A stretch of 64,000 bases of DNA, taken from positions 1 through 64,000 of the forward strand of contig NZ_WXZL01000010.1 of the NCBI RefSeq assembly GCF_009982895.1, read 5' to 3'. This document shows positions 9,373 to 21,640 of the stretch, in pieces. Position numbers and translations under genes: made by a program. The DNA is from Deinococcus alpinitundrae. Lineage in GTDB: Bacteria; Deinococcota; Deinococci; Deinococcales; Deinococcaceae. The notes below the pieces were generated by a model. That model was not told where the DNA came from. It worked only from the letters and a program-made list of their open reading frames with translations, and searched no databases. Each line of letters starts with the position of its first letter. Position 1 is the first letter of the stretch.

Positions 9373-10983
9373 ATGCTGCTCAAGCTGAGCCATGTCGCCC
9401 GCACTCGCGGCGACCAATTGATTTTCGAAGACGTTTCTCTGACCCTGCAGCCCGCCGAACGCCTGGCCCTCATTGGCGAGAACGGCAGCGGCAAGACGAC
9501 CCTGCTGCGCTTGATCGCCGGATTGGAGCAGCCCGACAGCGGCCAGATCGAGCGCTCGGGTACCCTGGCCTACCTACCCCAGCACGCGCCGCAGCCGTCC
9601 GGCCAGGTGCTGGAGGCGGTGACGCCGCCGGAGCTGCGAACCGCTGCCCAAACGCTCGCCGCCGCCAGCGACGCCTTGAGCAGCGCGACTCCGAGCGCCT
9701 TAGACGCCTTCAGCGCCGCCGAGGAGACGTACCGCGTACTGGGCGGCTACGACTTCGCGGCGCGAGCGCGGGCTGTGCTGGGCGGCCTGGACCTATCTCC
9801 AGACGCCTTGACAGCTCAGCTCTCGGGCGGGCAGACCCGACGCGTACTGCTGGCCCAGCTGCTGCTCTCCCCCGCGGAGGTGTATCTGCTCGACGAACCC
9901 ACCAACCACCTCGACGAGGCGTCGGTGCGTTGGCTGGAAGACTGGATTGTCCACAGCCGCGCCGCCTTCGTGCTGGCCTCGCATGACCGGGCTTTTCTGG
10001 ATGCGTCAGCCACCCGCAGCGCCGAACTGGAACGCGGGCGGCTGACGCTCTATCCCGGCAACTACGCGGCGGCGATGGACCTCAAAAGCACGCTGCGGGA
10101 AGCGCAGGGGCGCGACCACCGAGCGCAGCAACGCCAGCGCCGCGCCCTGACCCAGGAACAATCCCGGCTCAGCAGCCAGGCCCACAGCGCTGGGAAGTTC
10201 AGCCACCGCCGCGCCGGAAACAAACCGCTGCTGGCCGCCAAGAACAAGGCGGAGGGCGTCTCCAACACGCTGGCGGGCCGCGCGAAGGCCCTGGAACACC
10301 GCCTGACGCAACTGGACGCGGCAGCCACCGACAAGCCCTATGACGACCGCCGCCACCTGACCCTCGATCTGCCCTCCGCTCCGACTGGACCCGCCGAGGT
10401 GCTGACGGTGCGCGGCCTGAACGTGCGCCGGGGCGAAACCACCGTGCTGAGCGGTGTCGATCTGGACGTGCGCCGGGGTGAGAAGATCGCGCTGACCGGA
10501 CCAAACGGCGGTGGCAAGAGCACGCTGCTGCTGGCATTGCTGGGCCGACTGCCTTCGACGGGCAGTGTGCGGCTGGGCACGAGCGTGCAGGTTTACTTTG
10601 CCGGACAGGGGGGCGAGGAACTCTCCAGCTTTCTTACCCTCAAGGACGCCCTGCTGGACGCCAACCCCCTGCTGACTTCGCACCAGCTCTATGAGATTGC
10701 CGCCCAGGTGGGCCTGCCGCCCGACCCCGGCTTCCGGGTGGCCGACCTCTCCGGCGGGCAGCGCACCCGGCTGACCCTGGCGCGGCTGGGCGTGACCCGC
10801 GCCGGGCTGCTGGTGCTCGACGAGCCCACCAACCACCTCGACGTAAAGGCCATTGAGGCGCTGGAAGGGTTGCTGCAAAGCTTTCCCGGCACGCTGCTGC
10901 TGGCGAGCCACGACCGGCGGCTGCGCGAGCGGGTGGCGACGCGGGTGTGGAACGTCGGGTCGGGCGGGGTGCGGGCGGACTGA
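9373..10983 (+). CDS. ABC-F family ATPase
   Basis: Cytoplasmic tandem ABC protein without membrane domains, 536 residues from ATG 9373 (GAGGGA just upstream). ABC-F proteins bind the ribosomal E site, and some protect against antibiotics. Domain 1 has Walker A G-E-N-G-S-G-K-T (35-42), signature L-S-G-G-Q-T and Walker B L-L-D-E-P-T-N-H-L-D. Domain 2 has G-P-N-G-G-G-K-S-T (about 376-384), L-S-G-G-Q-R and L-V-L-D-E-P-T-N-H-L-D. The interdomain linker (about 240-340) is long and Arg/Gln-rich, fitting ribosome contact. Whether it is a housekeeping (Uup/EttA-like) or resistance type cannot be decided here. Confidence 0.9.
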   Translation: MLLKLSHVARTRGDQLIFEDVSLTLQPAERLALIGENGSGKTTLLRLIAGLEQPDSGQIERSGTLAYLPQHAPQPSGQVLEAVTPPELRTAAQTLAAASDALSSATPSALDAFSAAEETYRVLGGYDFAARARAVLGGLDLSPDALTAQLSGGQTRRVLLAQLLLSPAEVYLLDEPTNHLDEASVRWLEDWIVHSRAAFVLASHDRAFLDASATRSAELERGRLTLYPGNYAAAMDLKSTLREAQGRDHRAQQRQRRALTQEQSRLSSQAHSAGKFSHRRAGNKPLLAAKNKAEGVSNTLAGRAKALEHRLTQLDAAATDKPYDDRRHLTLDLPSAPTGPAEVLTVRGLNVRRGETTVLSGVDLDVRRGEKIALTGPNGGGKSTLLLALLGRLPSTGSVRLGTSVQVYFAGQGGEELSSFLTLKDALLDANPLLTSHQLYEIAAQVGLPPDPGFRVADLSGGQRTRLTLARLGVTRAGLLVLDEPTNHLDVKAIEALEGLLQSFPGTLLLASHDRRLRERVATRVWNVGSGGVRAD

Positions 10984-10987
10984 TGGT

Positions 10988-11934
<947 letters not shown>

Positions 11935-11935
<1 letters not shown>

Positions 11936-12390
11936 TATTTGTTCAGAAGCCAGTTGAGGTGTTTTCTTAAATCAGCCGCGTGATGACACCAGTGGGTGTC
12001 ATACCCGAAGCGGAGTCGGGAAACCGCACCTGAATTATTGACATGGGCAATTTCAAGTGAGCGTCCCAAAGCAAGAGCGATGTCGGTCAGGTCATCAATC
12101 GCGTCACCCACTGAGGAAAACTGCTCTCCCAGTTCTTCACCGGGATCTTTGGCATAAAAACCGAGCTCAGGCCACTGCCGACTGATCTCAGCTCTTAATG
12201 TTTCGTACTTCAGTTTCGATTGAAACTCTTCCGGCCAGCCGAAATTGTTGGGAAAGCCCTCGGCCACGCTCACCACGGCAAGCAAGGCATAATCCAGCTC
12301 CAGCAAAGAGGCATCGCGGCGTTCAACAAACAGCTCAAAAGCAGGCGCCACGATGTGCGTCATCAACTCCTGAGCCGTTTGCCGATTCAC
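11935..12390 (-). CDS. Conserved-looking protein of unknown function
   Basis: A 151-residue protein with no recognised domain. It starts at GTG 12390, two bases after the thiolase stop, and ends with TAA overlapping the next ATG, so it is translationally coupled within the operon. Features: an acidic N-terminal half (L-L-E-L-D-Y-A-L-L-A-V-V-S-V-A-E-G), a His/Cys/Trp-rich C terminus (Y-D-T-H-W-C-H-H-A-A-D-L-R-K-H), no signal peptide and no membrane segment. The longer frame upstream of 12390 is only the shadow of the thiolase. Codon use is less GC-extreme than in its neighbours. Confidence 0.65.
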
Positions 12391-12392
12391 GC

Positions 12393-13574
12393 TTACAGCA
12401 CCTCGAACAACCCCGCTGCGCCCATGCCGCCGCCGACGCACATGGTCACGACCACATGCTTCGCGCCCCGGCGTTTGCCTTCCAGCAGGGCGTGTCCGGT
12501 GAGCCGTGCGCCGCTCATGCCGTAAGGGTGGCCGATGCTGATGCTGCCGCCGTTGACGTTGTACTTCTCGGGGTCGATGCCCAACTTGTCGCGGCAGTAG
12601 ATCGCCTGCACCGCGAACGCCTCGTTGAGTTCCCACAGGTCAATGTCGTCGACAGTCAGGCCGTGGCGCTTGAGCAGACGCGGCACCGCGAACACCGGCC
12701 CAATGCCCATCTCGTCGGGTTCGCAGCCGTGAACGGCAAAGCCCTTAAAGAGGCCCAACGGTTGCAGGCCGCGCTCACGGGCGAGGTCGGCGCTCATGAC
12801 CACGCAAGCCGAGGCACCGTCGCTGAGTTGCGAGGCATTGCCCGCCGTGATGACGCCGTCCTCGAAGACCGGCTTGAGCTTTTGCAGGCCTTCCAGTGTG
12901 GTGTCGGGGCGGTTGCCCTCGTCAAGCTTGAGGGTCACTTCCTTGTCGGAAATTTCTCCAGTGGCCTTGTCCTGCACTTTCATGCTGGCGGTAAACGGCA
13001 CGATCTCAGCGTCGAACTTGCCCGCCTGCTGGGCGGCGGCGGTGCGCTGCTGGCTTTTCAGGGCGTATTCATCTTGCGCCTCGCGCGAAATGCCGTAGCG
13101 CTTGGAGACGATTTCCGCCGTTTCCAGCATCGACATGTAGATGGCGGGCTTGTGCTCCATGAGCCACTCGCCGCGCAGCCGGTACTTGTTGGCATGCTCG
13201 TTCTGGGTCAGGCTGATGCTCTCCAGCCCGCCCGCCACAATGATGTCGCCCTGTCCGGCCATAACGCTGTTGGCGGCCATCGCGATGGTGTTGAGGCCGC
13301 TGGAGCAAAACCGGTTGACAGTCACACCCGCCACACTGACCGGAAAGCCGGAGCGCAGGGCGATCTGGCGGGCGATGTTGGAGCCAGTGGCACCCTCGGG
13401 GTTGCCCGCTCCCATGATCACATCTTCGATCTCGGAGGGGTCGACGCCTGCTCGCTGGACAGCATGGGTGACGGCATGCGCGCCCATGTCGGAGCCGTGG
13501 GTGTCGTTGAGGTAGCCCCGGTAAGCCTTGCCGATGGGGGTGCGGGCGGTAGAGACGATAACAGCTTCAGGCAT
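12393..13574 (-). CDS. Acetyl-CoA C-acyltransferase (thiolase)
   Basis: Thiolase of 393 residues, normal length. It cleaves 3-ketoacyl-CoA in beta-oxidation or condenses acetyl-CoA. The nucleophilic cysteine is C90 in V-N-R-F-C-S-S-G-L. The C-terminal motifs [15 protein letters not shown] and the acid/base cysteine in [11 protein letters not shown] are all present. It is the third gene of a leftward operon, and its start overlaps the end of the glycosyltransferase gene by 8 bases. It is a paralogue of the thiolase at 59714-60934. Direction of use (degradative or biosynthetic) cannot be told from sequence. Confidence 0.93.
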   Translation of the reverse strand: MPEAVIVSTARTPIGKAYRGYLNDTHGSDMGAHAVTHAVQRAGVDPSEIEDVIMGAGNPEGATGSNIARQIALRSGFPVSVAGVTVNRFCSSGLNTIAMAANSVMAGQGDIIVAGGLESISLTQNEHANKYRLRGEWLMEHKPAIYMSMLETAEIVSKRYGISREAQDEYALKSQQRTAAAQQAGKFDAEIVPFTASMKVQDKATGEISDKEVTLKLDEGNRPDTTLEGLQKLKPVFEDGVITAGNASQLSDGASACVVMSADLARERGLQPLGLFKGFAVHGCEPDEMGIGPVFAVPRLLKRHGLTVDDIDLWELNEAFAVQAIYCRDKLGIDPEKYNVNGGSISIGHPYGMSGARLTGHALLEGKRRGAKHVVVTMCVGGGMGAAGLFEVL

Positions 13575-14706
13575 GGTGGAACTCCTTTGGTCGAGAGGGC
13601 TTGTGGTTTATCGCTTGTTGTGAGAGGAGACGAGTGGCAGACTGTAAAAATTGTGCCAGCCCTGCCGCCGTGTGCTGGGGAGTATGCGCCGCCAGCACGC
13701 GGGCACGGGCTGCCTCTCCCATCTGACGGGCACGTTCGGGATTGACCGACAGGCGGCGCAGCGCCAGCGCCAGCAGGTGCGGGGCGGGCGACACCAGCAG
13801 GCCCGACACGCCGTCCTCGACGAGTTCGGCCTGCGCGGGAATCGGGGTGGTGATGATCGGCAGGCCCGAGGCCATCGCTTCCAGCGTCACCAGCGACTGG
13901 TTCTCGGCCAGCGTGGGCTGGAGCAGGGCGTCGGCGGCGCGGTAGAGAGCGGGCATGTCATGGCGGCGGCCCAGGAAGCGGACGTTGCCGAGGCGGGCCA
14001 GCCGCTTGAACTGCACCGCCAGTTTGCCCAGGGCCGAGTCCATATCGCCCACGAAAACAAAGTCCAGATCGCGGGCATGCCGGGCCGAGCGCAGCGCCGC
14101 CCACTGGTTTTTTTCCACGACGAAGCGGCCCGGCACCAGCACCGTGAAGCGGGTAAAGCCGAACTCGGCGCGGAGGGCGGCGCGTTCCGGTTCAGTTGCT
14201 GGGCGGAAACGGTCCACGTCTACCCCATTCTTGACGAAGCCGGAGGCAGGGAGTTTGGTGCGGCGCAGCCACCCATCCGCCCACTCCGAGACGGTCAACA
14301 CGCCGCTGGCTTTCTTCATGCCCCAGCCTTTGGTCAGCCGGAAGCCCAGGCGGTAAAAGGCCCGCAGGCCCAGCGGATAGAAGAATTCCAACTGGTCGTG
14401 AATGACCACCCAGCGCGGCTGGGCGAGGTGGGACAGCAGGCGTAGGTAGGTCAGCAGGCCCCAGGCGTGCATCACCCGCACGTCGAAGTCGCGGGTCAGG
14501 GCGGGCAAATCACTGAGGCGCTTGAAACGGGTCACGGGGAGGCTCGCCGCCGTCAGCCGCTCCGCAAGAGGATCTAAGGCCGCTCCCACCGGCAAGAACA
14601 CAGCCGGGTCAATGCCCTGCTCAGGCAGATGCGGCAGCACGCTGAGCAGCCACACTTCGCTGCCCGCCACGCGCGGCGCATCGGTGAGAAAGGCGGCAGT
14701 GGGCAT
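13567..14706 (-). CDS. Glycosyltransferase family 4 (GT-B)
   Basis: Retaining glycosyltransferase of 379 residues. The C-terminal half has the GT4 pattern: [32 protein letters not shown] with the conserved glutamates, and G-V-S-G-L-L-V. The N-terminal domain starts with a loop ([12 protein letters not shown]) as in acceptor-binding domains. The start is ATG 14706, overlapping the upstream stop (TGATG). Sugar and acceptor are unknown, probably a glycolipid or surface polysaccharide. Its place between an acetyltransferase and a thiolase is unusual. Confidence 0.9.
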   Translation of the reverse strand: MPTAAFLTDAPRVAGSEVWLLSVLPHLPEQGIDPAVFLPVGAALDPLAERLTAASLPVTRFKRLSDLPALTRDFDVRVMHAWGLLTYLRLLSHLAQPRWVVIHDQLEFFYPLGLRAFYRLGFRLTKGWGMKKASGVLTVSEWADGWLRRTKLPASGFVKNGVDVDRFRPATEPERAALRAEFGFTRFTVLVPGRFVVEKNQWAALRSARHARDLDFVFVGDMDSALGKLAVQFKRLARLGNVRFLGRRHDMPALYRAADALLQPTLAENQSLVTLEAMASGLPIITTPIPAQAELVEDGVSGLLVSPAPHLLALALRRLSVNPERARQMGEAARARVLAAHTPQHTAAGLAQFLQSATRLLSQQAINHKPSRPKEFHHA

Positions 14707-15137
14707 CAAGCAGGCCCCTCCAGCGGCACGACGAAAATCTGGCAAGTCTCTTCCTCGCCGCCCACTGAGGCGTAGAGGCGGCGGGCCACCGCATTGTCCG
14801 GCTCGGTCAGCGTCCAGGCCGCCACGCAGCCCAGCGTGCGGGCGTGATCCAGCAGCGTGTCCATCAGCCGCCGCCCCAGCCCCTGCCCCTGATAAGCGGC
14901 TGAGACCCCCACCTCGTTGATGAACAGTTCCGGCGGCTTGTCGGGGTGGACGTAGCGCACGCCGGATGCCATGCCGACCACCGCTTCACCGTCCAGCGCC
15001 ACGGCCAGATGATGCTGGGGATCAGCGAAAAACTCCGCCGTCCAGCGCGAGTCCACCGGATTGTCGAACACGTCTGGGGCGAGGTTTTCCAGGATATGGG
15101 CTTCCAAGGAAGTGAGGACGCGGACTGTGGTGGGCAT
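14706..15137 (-). CDS. GNAT family N-acetyltransferase (AAC(3)-I-like)
   Basis: Acetyl-CoA-dependent acetyltransferase of 143 residues. Motif A is E-V-G-V-S-A-A-Y-Q-G-Q-G-L-G-R-R, giving the Q-x-x-G-x-G pyrophosphate loop. The stretches F-F-A-D-P-Q-H-H-L-A-V-A and Y-V-H-P-D-K-P resemble the AAC(3)-I aminoglycoside acetyltransferase branch, though substrate cannot be assigned. ATG 15137 is chosen because AGGAGG sits eight bases before it; the GTG at 15146 would be on top of that site. It is the first gene of the leftward operon ending at 10988. Confidence 0.87.
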   Translation of the reverse strand: MPTTVRVLTSLEAHILENLAPDVFDNPVDSRWTAEFFADPQHHLAVALDGEAVVGMASGVRYVHPDKPPELFINEVGVSAAYQGQGLGRRLMDTLLDHARTLGCVAAWTLTEPDNAVARRLYASVGGEEETCQIFVVPLEGPA

Positions 15138-15508
15138 GGGCTTCACCTCCTGATTTTGAGAGCTTCCACTATCAGTACGAGAATCAATTGGCCTACTTGA
15201 ATGACGGGATCGAAATTTTGACGCGGCAAGAAGCTGAGGCGAATTGGAAGAGCAAGCCGAGATTTCCTCAGTTCCAGCAATGGCGAAAAGAATTTAATCA
15301 ATCACGCTGGACGCCAATATTGCAGGATTGCTCATGCAATCCTTCAGAGGTGATAGAGGCGCGCTCATAATCTATGAATTAAACCAGTTGACAGATAAAT
15401 TGAATTTTTTGAGCGACGGTCATGATTGATGCCTGGAACATTTTGAATCGCTTAAAGGGGTTCTAGATCTGATTCTCAAAAGTTAGATACAGCAACATCA
15501 TTTGTTGT
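15138..15508. other. AT-richer intergenic stretch with an unassigned short frame
   Basis: A 371-bp region between the GNAT start and the fadB-like stop. Besides the GNAT ribosome site it holds an open frame described separately and, at 15492-15507, a short hairpin (CAACA, five bases, TGTTG) that could help end the leftward fadB-like transcript. No other feature recognised. Confidence 0.4.
15188..15370 (+). pseudogene. Possible gene remnant of unknown family
   Basis: An open frame that stays open upstream into the GNAT leader and stops at 15368-15370. It reads like a real protein rather than a GC shadow: A-Y-L-N-D-G-I-E-I-L-T-R-Q-E-A and F-P-Q-F-Q-Q-W-R-K-E-F. There is no good start codon or ribosome site (only TTG 15188), and base composition is lower in GC than the surroundings. 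It may be the 3' end of a gene whose 5' part was lost. Not assigned to any family. Confidence 0.3.
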
Positions 15509-17584
15509 CTAGCTTCTCGCTTTCTCCTTGTCCCACCCCGCGAACGTCCCCCCCTGCTCCGCCAACTGCTTGAGCAACGGCGCGGGCGTCTGTCCGTACT
15601 GCTCCAGATCGGCCACCACGTTCTTCAGGCCCTGCTCGTCGGCGTACTGCATCGGGCCGCCCCGGTACGCCGGAAAGCCGTAGCCGTAAATGTAGATCAC
15701 GTCGATGTCACCCGCCCGCTGAGCAATGCCCTCTTCCAGAATCTTCGCGCCCTCGTTGACTAGGCTGTAGGTCAATCTCTTGGCGGCTTCCTCCTGACTC
15801 ACTTCGCGCGGCGTGATCCCCTGCTCGGCGCGGTAATCGGAGAGCAGCTGCGCGACCTCGGCGTTCGGCCTGGGCTTGCGGTCCTCGCCGTAGTCGTAGA
15901 TGCCCGCCGCCGTTTTCTGCCCCTTGCGGCCCTTCTCCACAATGCGGTCGAGCCAGCCGTCGGGCTTGGGCTGCCCCGCAACCTTGGCCTGGTGCTGGCG
16001 AATAGCGTAGCCGATGTCCAACCCGGCCATATCGCCCATCTGGAACGGCCCCATCGGGAGGCCCAGCCCGTTCATGGCGGCGTCCACGTCCTGCGGCGCG
16101 GCTCCGGCTTCCACCAATTGCCGGGCCTCGTCGCTGTAGCGGTGAATCATCCGGTTCCCGACGAAACCGTCACATACGCCCACCACCACGCCGACTTTCT
16201 TTATTTTCTTGGCGAGCGCCATGCTGGTCGCCAGCACCGAGGCCGAGGTCTTATCGGCCCGCACGATCTCCAGCAGCTTCATCACGTTGGCGGGGCTGAA
16301 GAAATGCAATCCGATCACGCTTTCGGGGCGCCCCGTCACGCTCGCGATCTCGTTCACGTCCAGGGTCGAGGTATTGGACGCCAGAATCGCGCCGGGTTTG
16401 GCGATGGCGTCCAGCTTGGTGAAGATGTCCTTCTTCACGTCCATGTTCTCAAAGACCGCCTCGATGATGATGTCGGCGTCCTTGAGATCGGCCATGTCCA
16501 GGGTGGGCGTCAGCAGCCCCATCCGTTTTTCCACGTCGTCCTGGGTCATGCGGCCTTTCCTGGCGGTGTTCTCGTAATTCTTGCGAATGGTCGCCAGGCC
16601 CCGGTCCAGGGCGTCCTGAGCGGTTTCCACGATCGTCACCGGCAGACCCGCATTCAGGAAGTTCATAGCGATGCCGCCGCCCATCGTGCCCGCGCCGATG
16701 ATGCCCACCGCCTTGATCTCGCTCTGCGGCGTGTCCTTGCCGAGCCCGGCGATCTTGCCCGCCTCGCGCTCAGCGAAGAAGATGTGGCGCAGCCCACGCG
16801 ACTGCGGCGAGTCCTTGGCCTGCATGAACAAGCTGGCCTCGGCGTCCCAGCCTTCCTGAAACGGTATGGTGGTGGCCTTTTCGGCCAGATCAATAATCAA
16901 GCCGGGCGCGAGCTGGCCCTGGTGCGTCTTCTTGATACCCTCGCGGGCGGCAGCAAAGACTTCAGGACTGCCTTCGGCCGCCTTCTCACTGATGCGCGGC
17001 AGCGGGCGTTGGTCGGCATGCGCCTCGGCAAACTTCACCGCACCCGCCAGCAGATCGCCGTCCACGATCTCGTCAATCAGGCCCAGCCCAGCCGCCTCAC
17101 TGGCTTTCACCGGGTTGCCCGACAGCATCATCTCCAGCGCCTTCTGAGCGCCCACCACTCTGGGCAAACGCTGGGTGCCGCCCGCACCCGGCAGCACGCC
17201 GAGTTTGACTTCCGGGAGGCCCAGCATGGCGTCCTTGACCGCCACCCGGTAGGTGCAGGCCAACGCCACTTCCAGACCGCCGCCGAGGGCCGTGCCGTGA
17301 ATGGCCGCCACCGTGGGCTTACTGAAGGCGTCGAGCCGGACGATGAAGCCGCGCAGGTCGGGAGCCTGGGCGCGCGGCATGTCGAAGGTCTTGATGTCGG
17401 CCCCGGCGATGAAGGTGCGTCCGCCGCCGATGATGACCACCGCCTTCACGCTCTGGTCCTGCTCGGCAGCGTCAAGGCCCGCGCGCAGGCCTTCCGGGAC
17501 GCCCAGCGAGAAGGCGTTGACGGGCGGGTTGTTGATGGTCAAAACGAGAACGTCACCCTGACGGGTCTGGCCTACGATGCTCAC
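15509..17584 (-). CDS. fadB: Bifunctional enoyl-CoA hydratase / 3-hydroxyacyl-CoA dehydrogenase
   Basis: Multifunctional beta-oxidation enzyme of 691 residues. The N-terminal crotonase domain has the oxyanion loop [10 protein letters not shown] (catalytic E105) and L-P-E-V-K-L-G-V (E125). Near residue 295 the NAD domain starts with [12 protein letters not shown]. The dehydrogenase motif G-L-H-F-F-S-P-A carries the catalytic histidine. The C-terminal domain has V-G-N-R-M and [13 protein letters not shown]. It starts at GTG 17584 with GGAGGT upstream. A palindrome at 17621-17635 lies 37 bp before the start. It is divergent from the quinone oxidoreductase gene. Order crotonase-HAD is that of FadB/FadJ. 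Confidence 0.94.
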   Translation of the reverse strand: MSIVGQTRQGDVLVLTINNPPVNAFSLGVPEGLRAGLDAAEQDQSVKAVVIIGGGRTFIAGADIKTFDMPRAQAPDLRGFIVRLDAFSKPTVAAIHGTALGGGLEVALACTYRVAVKDAMLGLPEVKLGVLPGAGGTQRLPRVVGAQKALEMMLSGNPVKASEAAGLGLIDEIVDGDLLAGAVKFAEAHADQRPLPRISEKAAEGSPEVFAAAREGIKKTHQGQLAPGLIIDLAEKATTIPFQEGWDAEASLFMQAKDSPQSRGLRHIFFAEREAGKIAGLGKDTPQSEIKAVGIIGAGTMGGGIAMNFLNAGLPVTIVETAQDALDRGLATIRKNYENTARKGRMTQDDVEKRMGLLTPTLDMADLKDADIIIEAVFENMDVKKDIFTKLDAIAKPGAILASNTSTLDVNEIASVTGRPESVIGLHFFSPANVMKLLEIVRADKTSASVLATSMALAKKIKKVGVVVGVCDGFVGNRMIHRYSDEARQLVEAGAAPQDVDAAMNGLGLPMGPFQMGDMAGLDIGYAIRQHQAKVAGQPKPDGWLDRIVEKGRKGQKTAAGIYDYGEDRKPRPNAEVAQLLSDYRAEQGITPREVSQEEAAKRLTYSLVNEGAKILEEGIAQRAGDIDVIYIYGYGFPAYRGGPMQYADEQGLKNVVADLEQYGQTPAPLLKQLAEQGGTFAGWDKEKARS

Positions 17585-17620
17585 GGTGCTACCTCCAGAA
17601 GAGAGATGCTGAAACGCTGA

Positions 17621-17635
17621 ACGTGTCAGACAGGT
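17621..17635. promoter_or_regulatory. Palindromic operator candidate upstream of fadB
   Basis: ACGTGTC, A, GACAGGT. It matches the palindrome at 28761-28775 in 13 of 15 positions. It sits in the 181-bp divergent region between fadB and the quinone oxidoreductase gene and could regulate either. It is the size expected for a TetR-type repressor site; no such repressor gene is in the window. Confidence 0.55.
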
Positions 17636-17752
17636 TGTCTTGGCCCGCCCATGGTTTCACGCGGGAGGCGGGTGGGTCAACCCGATGCAGGCAGTGACAG
17701 GCGGCAATTGTGCAACGTGCCTCCACCTTCATCCCAGCCCCCAGACGGCGCT

Positions 17753-17758
17753 TAGAGT
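17753..17758 (+). promoter_or_regulatory. -10 element, leaderless oxidoreductase mRNA
   Basis: TAGAGT, seven bases before the ATG at 17766. Confidence 0.5.
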
Positions 17759-17765
17759 AAAAGAC

Positions 17766-18761
17766 ATGACTCAAGCCCAGACCATGCGCCAGATTCTCGT
17801 TGAGCAGACCGGCAACCCCGACGTGATGCAGCTTCGCGACGCCACCAGGCCCGAACCCCGCGCGGGTCAGGTGCGCCTCAAGGTGCAGGCGGCAGGCATC
17901 AACTTCGCCGACGTGCTGGCGGTCAAGGGCCAGTACCTGACGCCCACCAAGCTGCCGTTGATTCCCGGCGGCGAATTTGCCGGAACCATCGACGCGCTCG
18001 GGGAGGGCGTGACCGGCTTCGAGATCGGTCAGCAGGTCGCCGCACTGACCGGGCAGGGGGCCTTGCAGGAATACGCCATCGTTCCGCTGCGCGGCATCAT
18101 TCCTGTGCCAGACGGCCTGGACGCCGCCGAGGCCGCCGCTTTTCCGGTGAGTTACTACACCGCTTACATCACCCTGGTCACACTGGGCCGTGCCCAGAAG
18201 GGCGAGACGGTGCTGGTGCAGGGCGCGGCAGGCGCACTCGGCACGGCGCTGATTCAGGTGGCCACCGCCCTCGAACTCAACATCATCGCCATTGCCAGCA
18301 CCGACGCCAAGCTCAAACTGGCCGAGGGTCTGGGCGCACACACCACCCTCAACTCGGAACGGGAAGACCTCGTGGACGCGGTGAAGGAAGCGACTGGCGG
18401 CAACGGCGTTCACATTCTGGTGGAAATTACCGGTGGTGAAATGGTCGCCAAAAGCCTGAAGATGCTCGCCAACATGGGCCGTCTGATGATCGTGGGCGCG
18501 GCCAGCGGTGAGCAGGCCAGCATCAACCCTGCTGCCCTGATGAAGAAGAACCTGAGCGTGACCGGCGTGTGGCTGACCCCGATGCTGGGCGACCAGAACA
18601 TGGTCCGAGACGCGCTGGCCTTCTTCAATCCGCTGGTGGCGGCAGGCAAGCTGCGCCCGCAGGTCGGGCCGCGCTACCCGCTCGCCGAGTCGGCGCAGGC
18701 GTTTCAGGACATTCTGGACCGCAAGACCACCGGCAAAGTGACCATCGAGCCGCAGAAGTAA
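17766..18761 (+). CDS. Zinc-independent quinone oxidoreductase (MDR family)
   Basis: NADPH-dependent medium-chain reductase of 331 residues. The N-terminal GroES-like domain (about 10-130) lacks zinc-binding cysteines. A-G-I-N-F-A-D and P-L-I-P-G-G-E-F-A-G mark the quinone-oxidoreductase branch. The nucleotide-binding loop V-Q-G-A-A-G-A-L-G-T-A (about residues 151-162) follows. ATG 17766 is chosen because TAGAGT stands seven bases before it and the extra upstream residues have no family match. It is followed three bases later by a VOC-fold gene, probably co-transcribed. It may detoxify quinones or enoyl compounds; the substrate is not evident. Confidence 0.88.
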   Translation: MTQAQTMRQILVEQTGNPDVMQLRDATRPEPRAGQVRLKVQAAGINFADVLAVKGQYLTPTKLPLIPGGEFAGTIDALGEGVTGFEIGQQVAALTGQGALQEYAIVPLRGIIPVPDGLDAAEAAAFPVSYYTAYITLVTLGRAQKGETVLVQGAAGALGTALIQVATALELNIIAIASTDAKLKLAEGLGAHTTLNSEREDLVDAVKEATGGNGVHILVEITGGEMVAKSLKMLANMGRLMIVGAASGEQASINPAALMKKNLSVTGVWLTPMLGDQNMVRDALAFFNPLVAAGKLRPQVGPRYPLAESAQAFQDILDRKTTGKVTIEPQK

Positions 18762-18764
18762 GCG

Positions 18765-19172
18765 GTGCTTTCCCTCACGGCGCAGACCCGCATTCGCCTG
18801 GCCCGGCCCAGCTCGGACCTCGAGGCCGCCGAGCGCTTCTACGGGCAGGGCCTGGGCCTGAGCGTGTTGCACCGGCACATCGCCACCTCGGACGCCGAGT
18901 TCTCACTGCTGATGCTGGGCTTGCCGGGAGCCAGCTGGCATCTGGAACTGACGCACTCGGCCCGGCATCGCGTCACGCCCACGCCCAGCGCCGACGATCT
19001 GCTGGTGCTGTATCTGGGGACCGCCGCTCCGGAGAGCACAGTCAAGCAGCTGGAAGCCTGCGGCGGCGTGCGGGTGGCGGCGCTCAATCCCTACTGGGAC
19101 GAGTGGGGCGTGACCTTTGAAGACCCCGACGGTTACCGGCTGGTGCTGTGCCGCCGCGACTGGTCGGTCTGA
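18765..19172 (+). CDS. VOC (glyoxalase/bleomycin-resistance) superfamily protein
   Basis: A 135-residue protein with the paired beta-alpha-beta-beta-beta pattern of the VOC fold: an opening beta strand, E-R-F-Y-G-Q-G-L-G-L (first module), and W-G-V-T-F-E-D-P-D-G-Y-R-L-V-L at the C terminus, the usual metal or ligand edge. GTG start three bases after the oxidoreductase stop, implying one transcript. The function could be dioxygenase, lyase or drug binding; nothing discriminates. Confidence 0.83.
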   Translation: MLSLTAQTRIRLARPSSDLEAAERFYGQGLGLSVLHRHIATSDAEFSLLMLGLPGASWHLELTHSARHRVTPTPSADDLLVLYLGTAAPESTVKQLEACGGVRVAALNPYWDEWGVTFEDPDGYRLVLCRRDWSV

Positions 19173-19226
19173 GCGGCAGCCCTGGGCATCAGCAACCCGC
19201 CAAAACGACATTCGGTCCGCACGCTG

Positions 19227-19232
19227 TAAGCT
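19227..19232 (+). promoter_or_regulatory. -10 element, leaderless mRNA
   Basis: TAAGCT, six bases before the ATG at 19239. Confidence 0.5.
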
Positions 19233-19238
19233 AGACAG

Positions 19239-19532
19239 ATGCATCTTCTCCAGGGCCGCTACACAGCAGAACACCGCAACGGCGGGTACTTCATCAAGAT
19301 TCTGGAAGACTACGGCCATCACAGTGCCAGCGTCAGCAAGGAAGATTGGCGGGCCGACATCGACACGCTGACCCACGCGCTGACGCAGCTCGATCCCAGA
19401 GTGGAGGTCAACACCCAGGTGGGCAAACTCGTCTGGCGCTTCTCGCGGCGCGAGCGCGACAGCAACACCGGAGCCAGCGCCTACTTTCAGGGCCGCGCCC
19501 AGACCCTGGTCACGCCCATCGTCCGGCGCTAG
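19239..19532 (+). CDS. Small protein of unknown function
   Basis: A 97-residue soluble basic protein (several R-R, R-E-R and V-R-R stretches) with no domain I recognise, no signal peptide and no membrane segment. It starts at ATG 19239 with TAAGCT six bases upstream. Codon use matches the chromosome. It is followed by a strong hairpin at 19559-19593, so it is probably a single-gene transcript. Confidence 0.65.
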   Translation: MHLLQGRYTAEHRNGGYFIKILEDYGHHSASVSKEDWRADIDTLTHALTQLDPRVEVNTQVGKLVWRFSRRERDSNTGASAYFQGRAQTLVTPIVRR

Positions 19533-19558
19533 AGCTGGGCGGTCACCTTCCGTTCACA

Positions 19559-19593
19559 CCGTCGGGACAAGGCGTAAGGCTTTGTCCCGACGG
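19559..19593 (+). terminator. Strong hairpin, 12-bp perfect stem
   Basis: Left arm 19559-19570 (CCGTCGGGACAA), 11-base loop, right arm 19582-19593 (TTGTCCCGACGG). It lies 27 bp after the small protein gene and 168 bp before the acyl-CoA dehydrogenase gene. No U-run follows, so it may act as a U-less terminator, RNA stabiliser or repeat element. Confidence 0.5.
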
Positions 19594-19761
19594 TCTTGGC
19601 ACACCCACCAGTTGTTTACCCCGCACAGACGGCGAACCGGGCGATCCGGCACACCTTCAGGGTTGCCCGGCTAGCAATCCCCCTTCAAAAGTTTTAGACT
19701 GAGTACAAGCAGCAAGACAAAACCCCTCCACCCAGCTCAGCACGCGCCAAGGAGAAGACCC

Positions 19762-21588
<1,827 letters not shown>

Positions 21589-21606
21589 GTTCAATCCTGA
21601 GCTGAA

Positions 21607-21640
21607 ACGGCCTTCGCCTGCGGGTGGGGGCCGTGCTTTT
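21607..21640 (+). terminator. Terminator after acyl-CoA dehydrogenase gene
   Basis: Stem ACGGCC (21607-21612) with GGCCGT (21629-21634), followed by GCTTTTA. It begins 19 bases after the stop codon and overlaps the 3' end of the converging regulator gene. Confidence 0.5.

Noticed and set aside
15992..17620. 542-residue open frame opposite fadB
   Set aside because: fadB is certain from motifs; the antisense frame has no family features.
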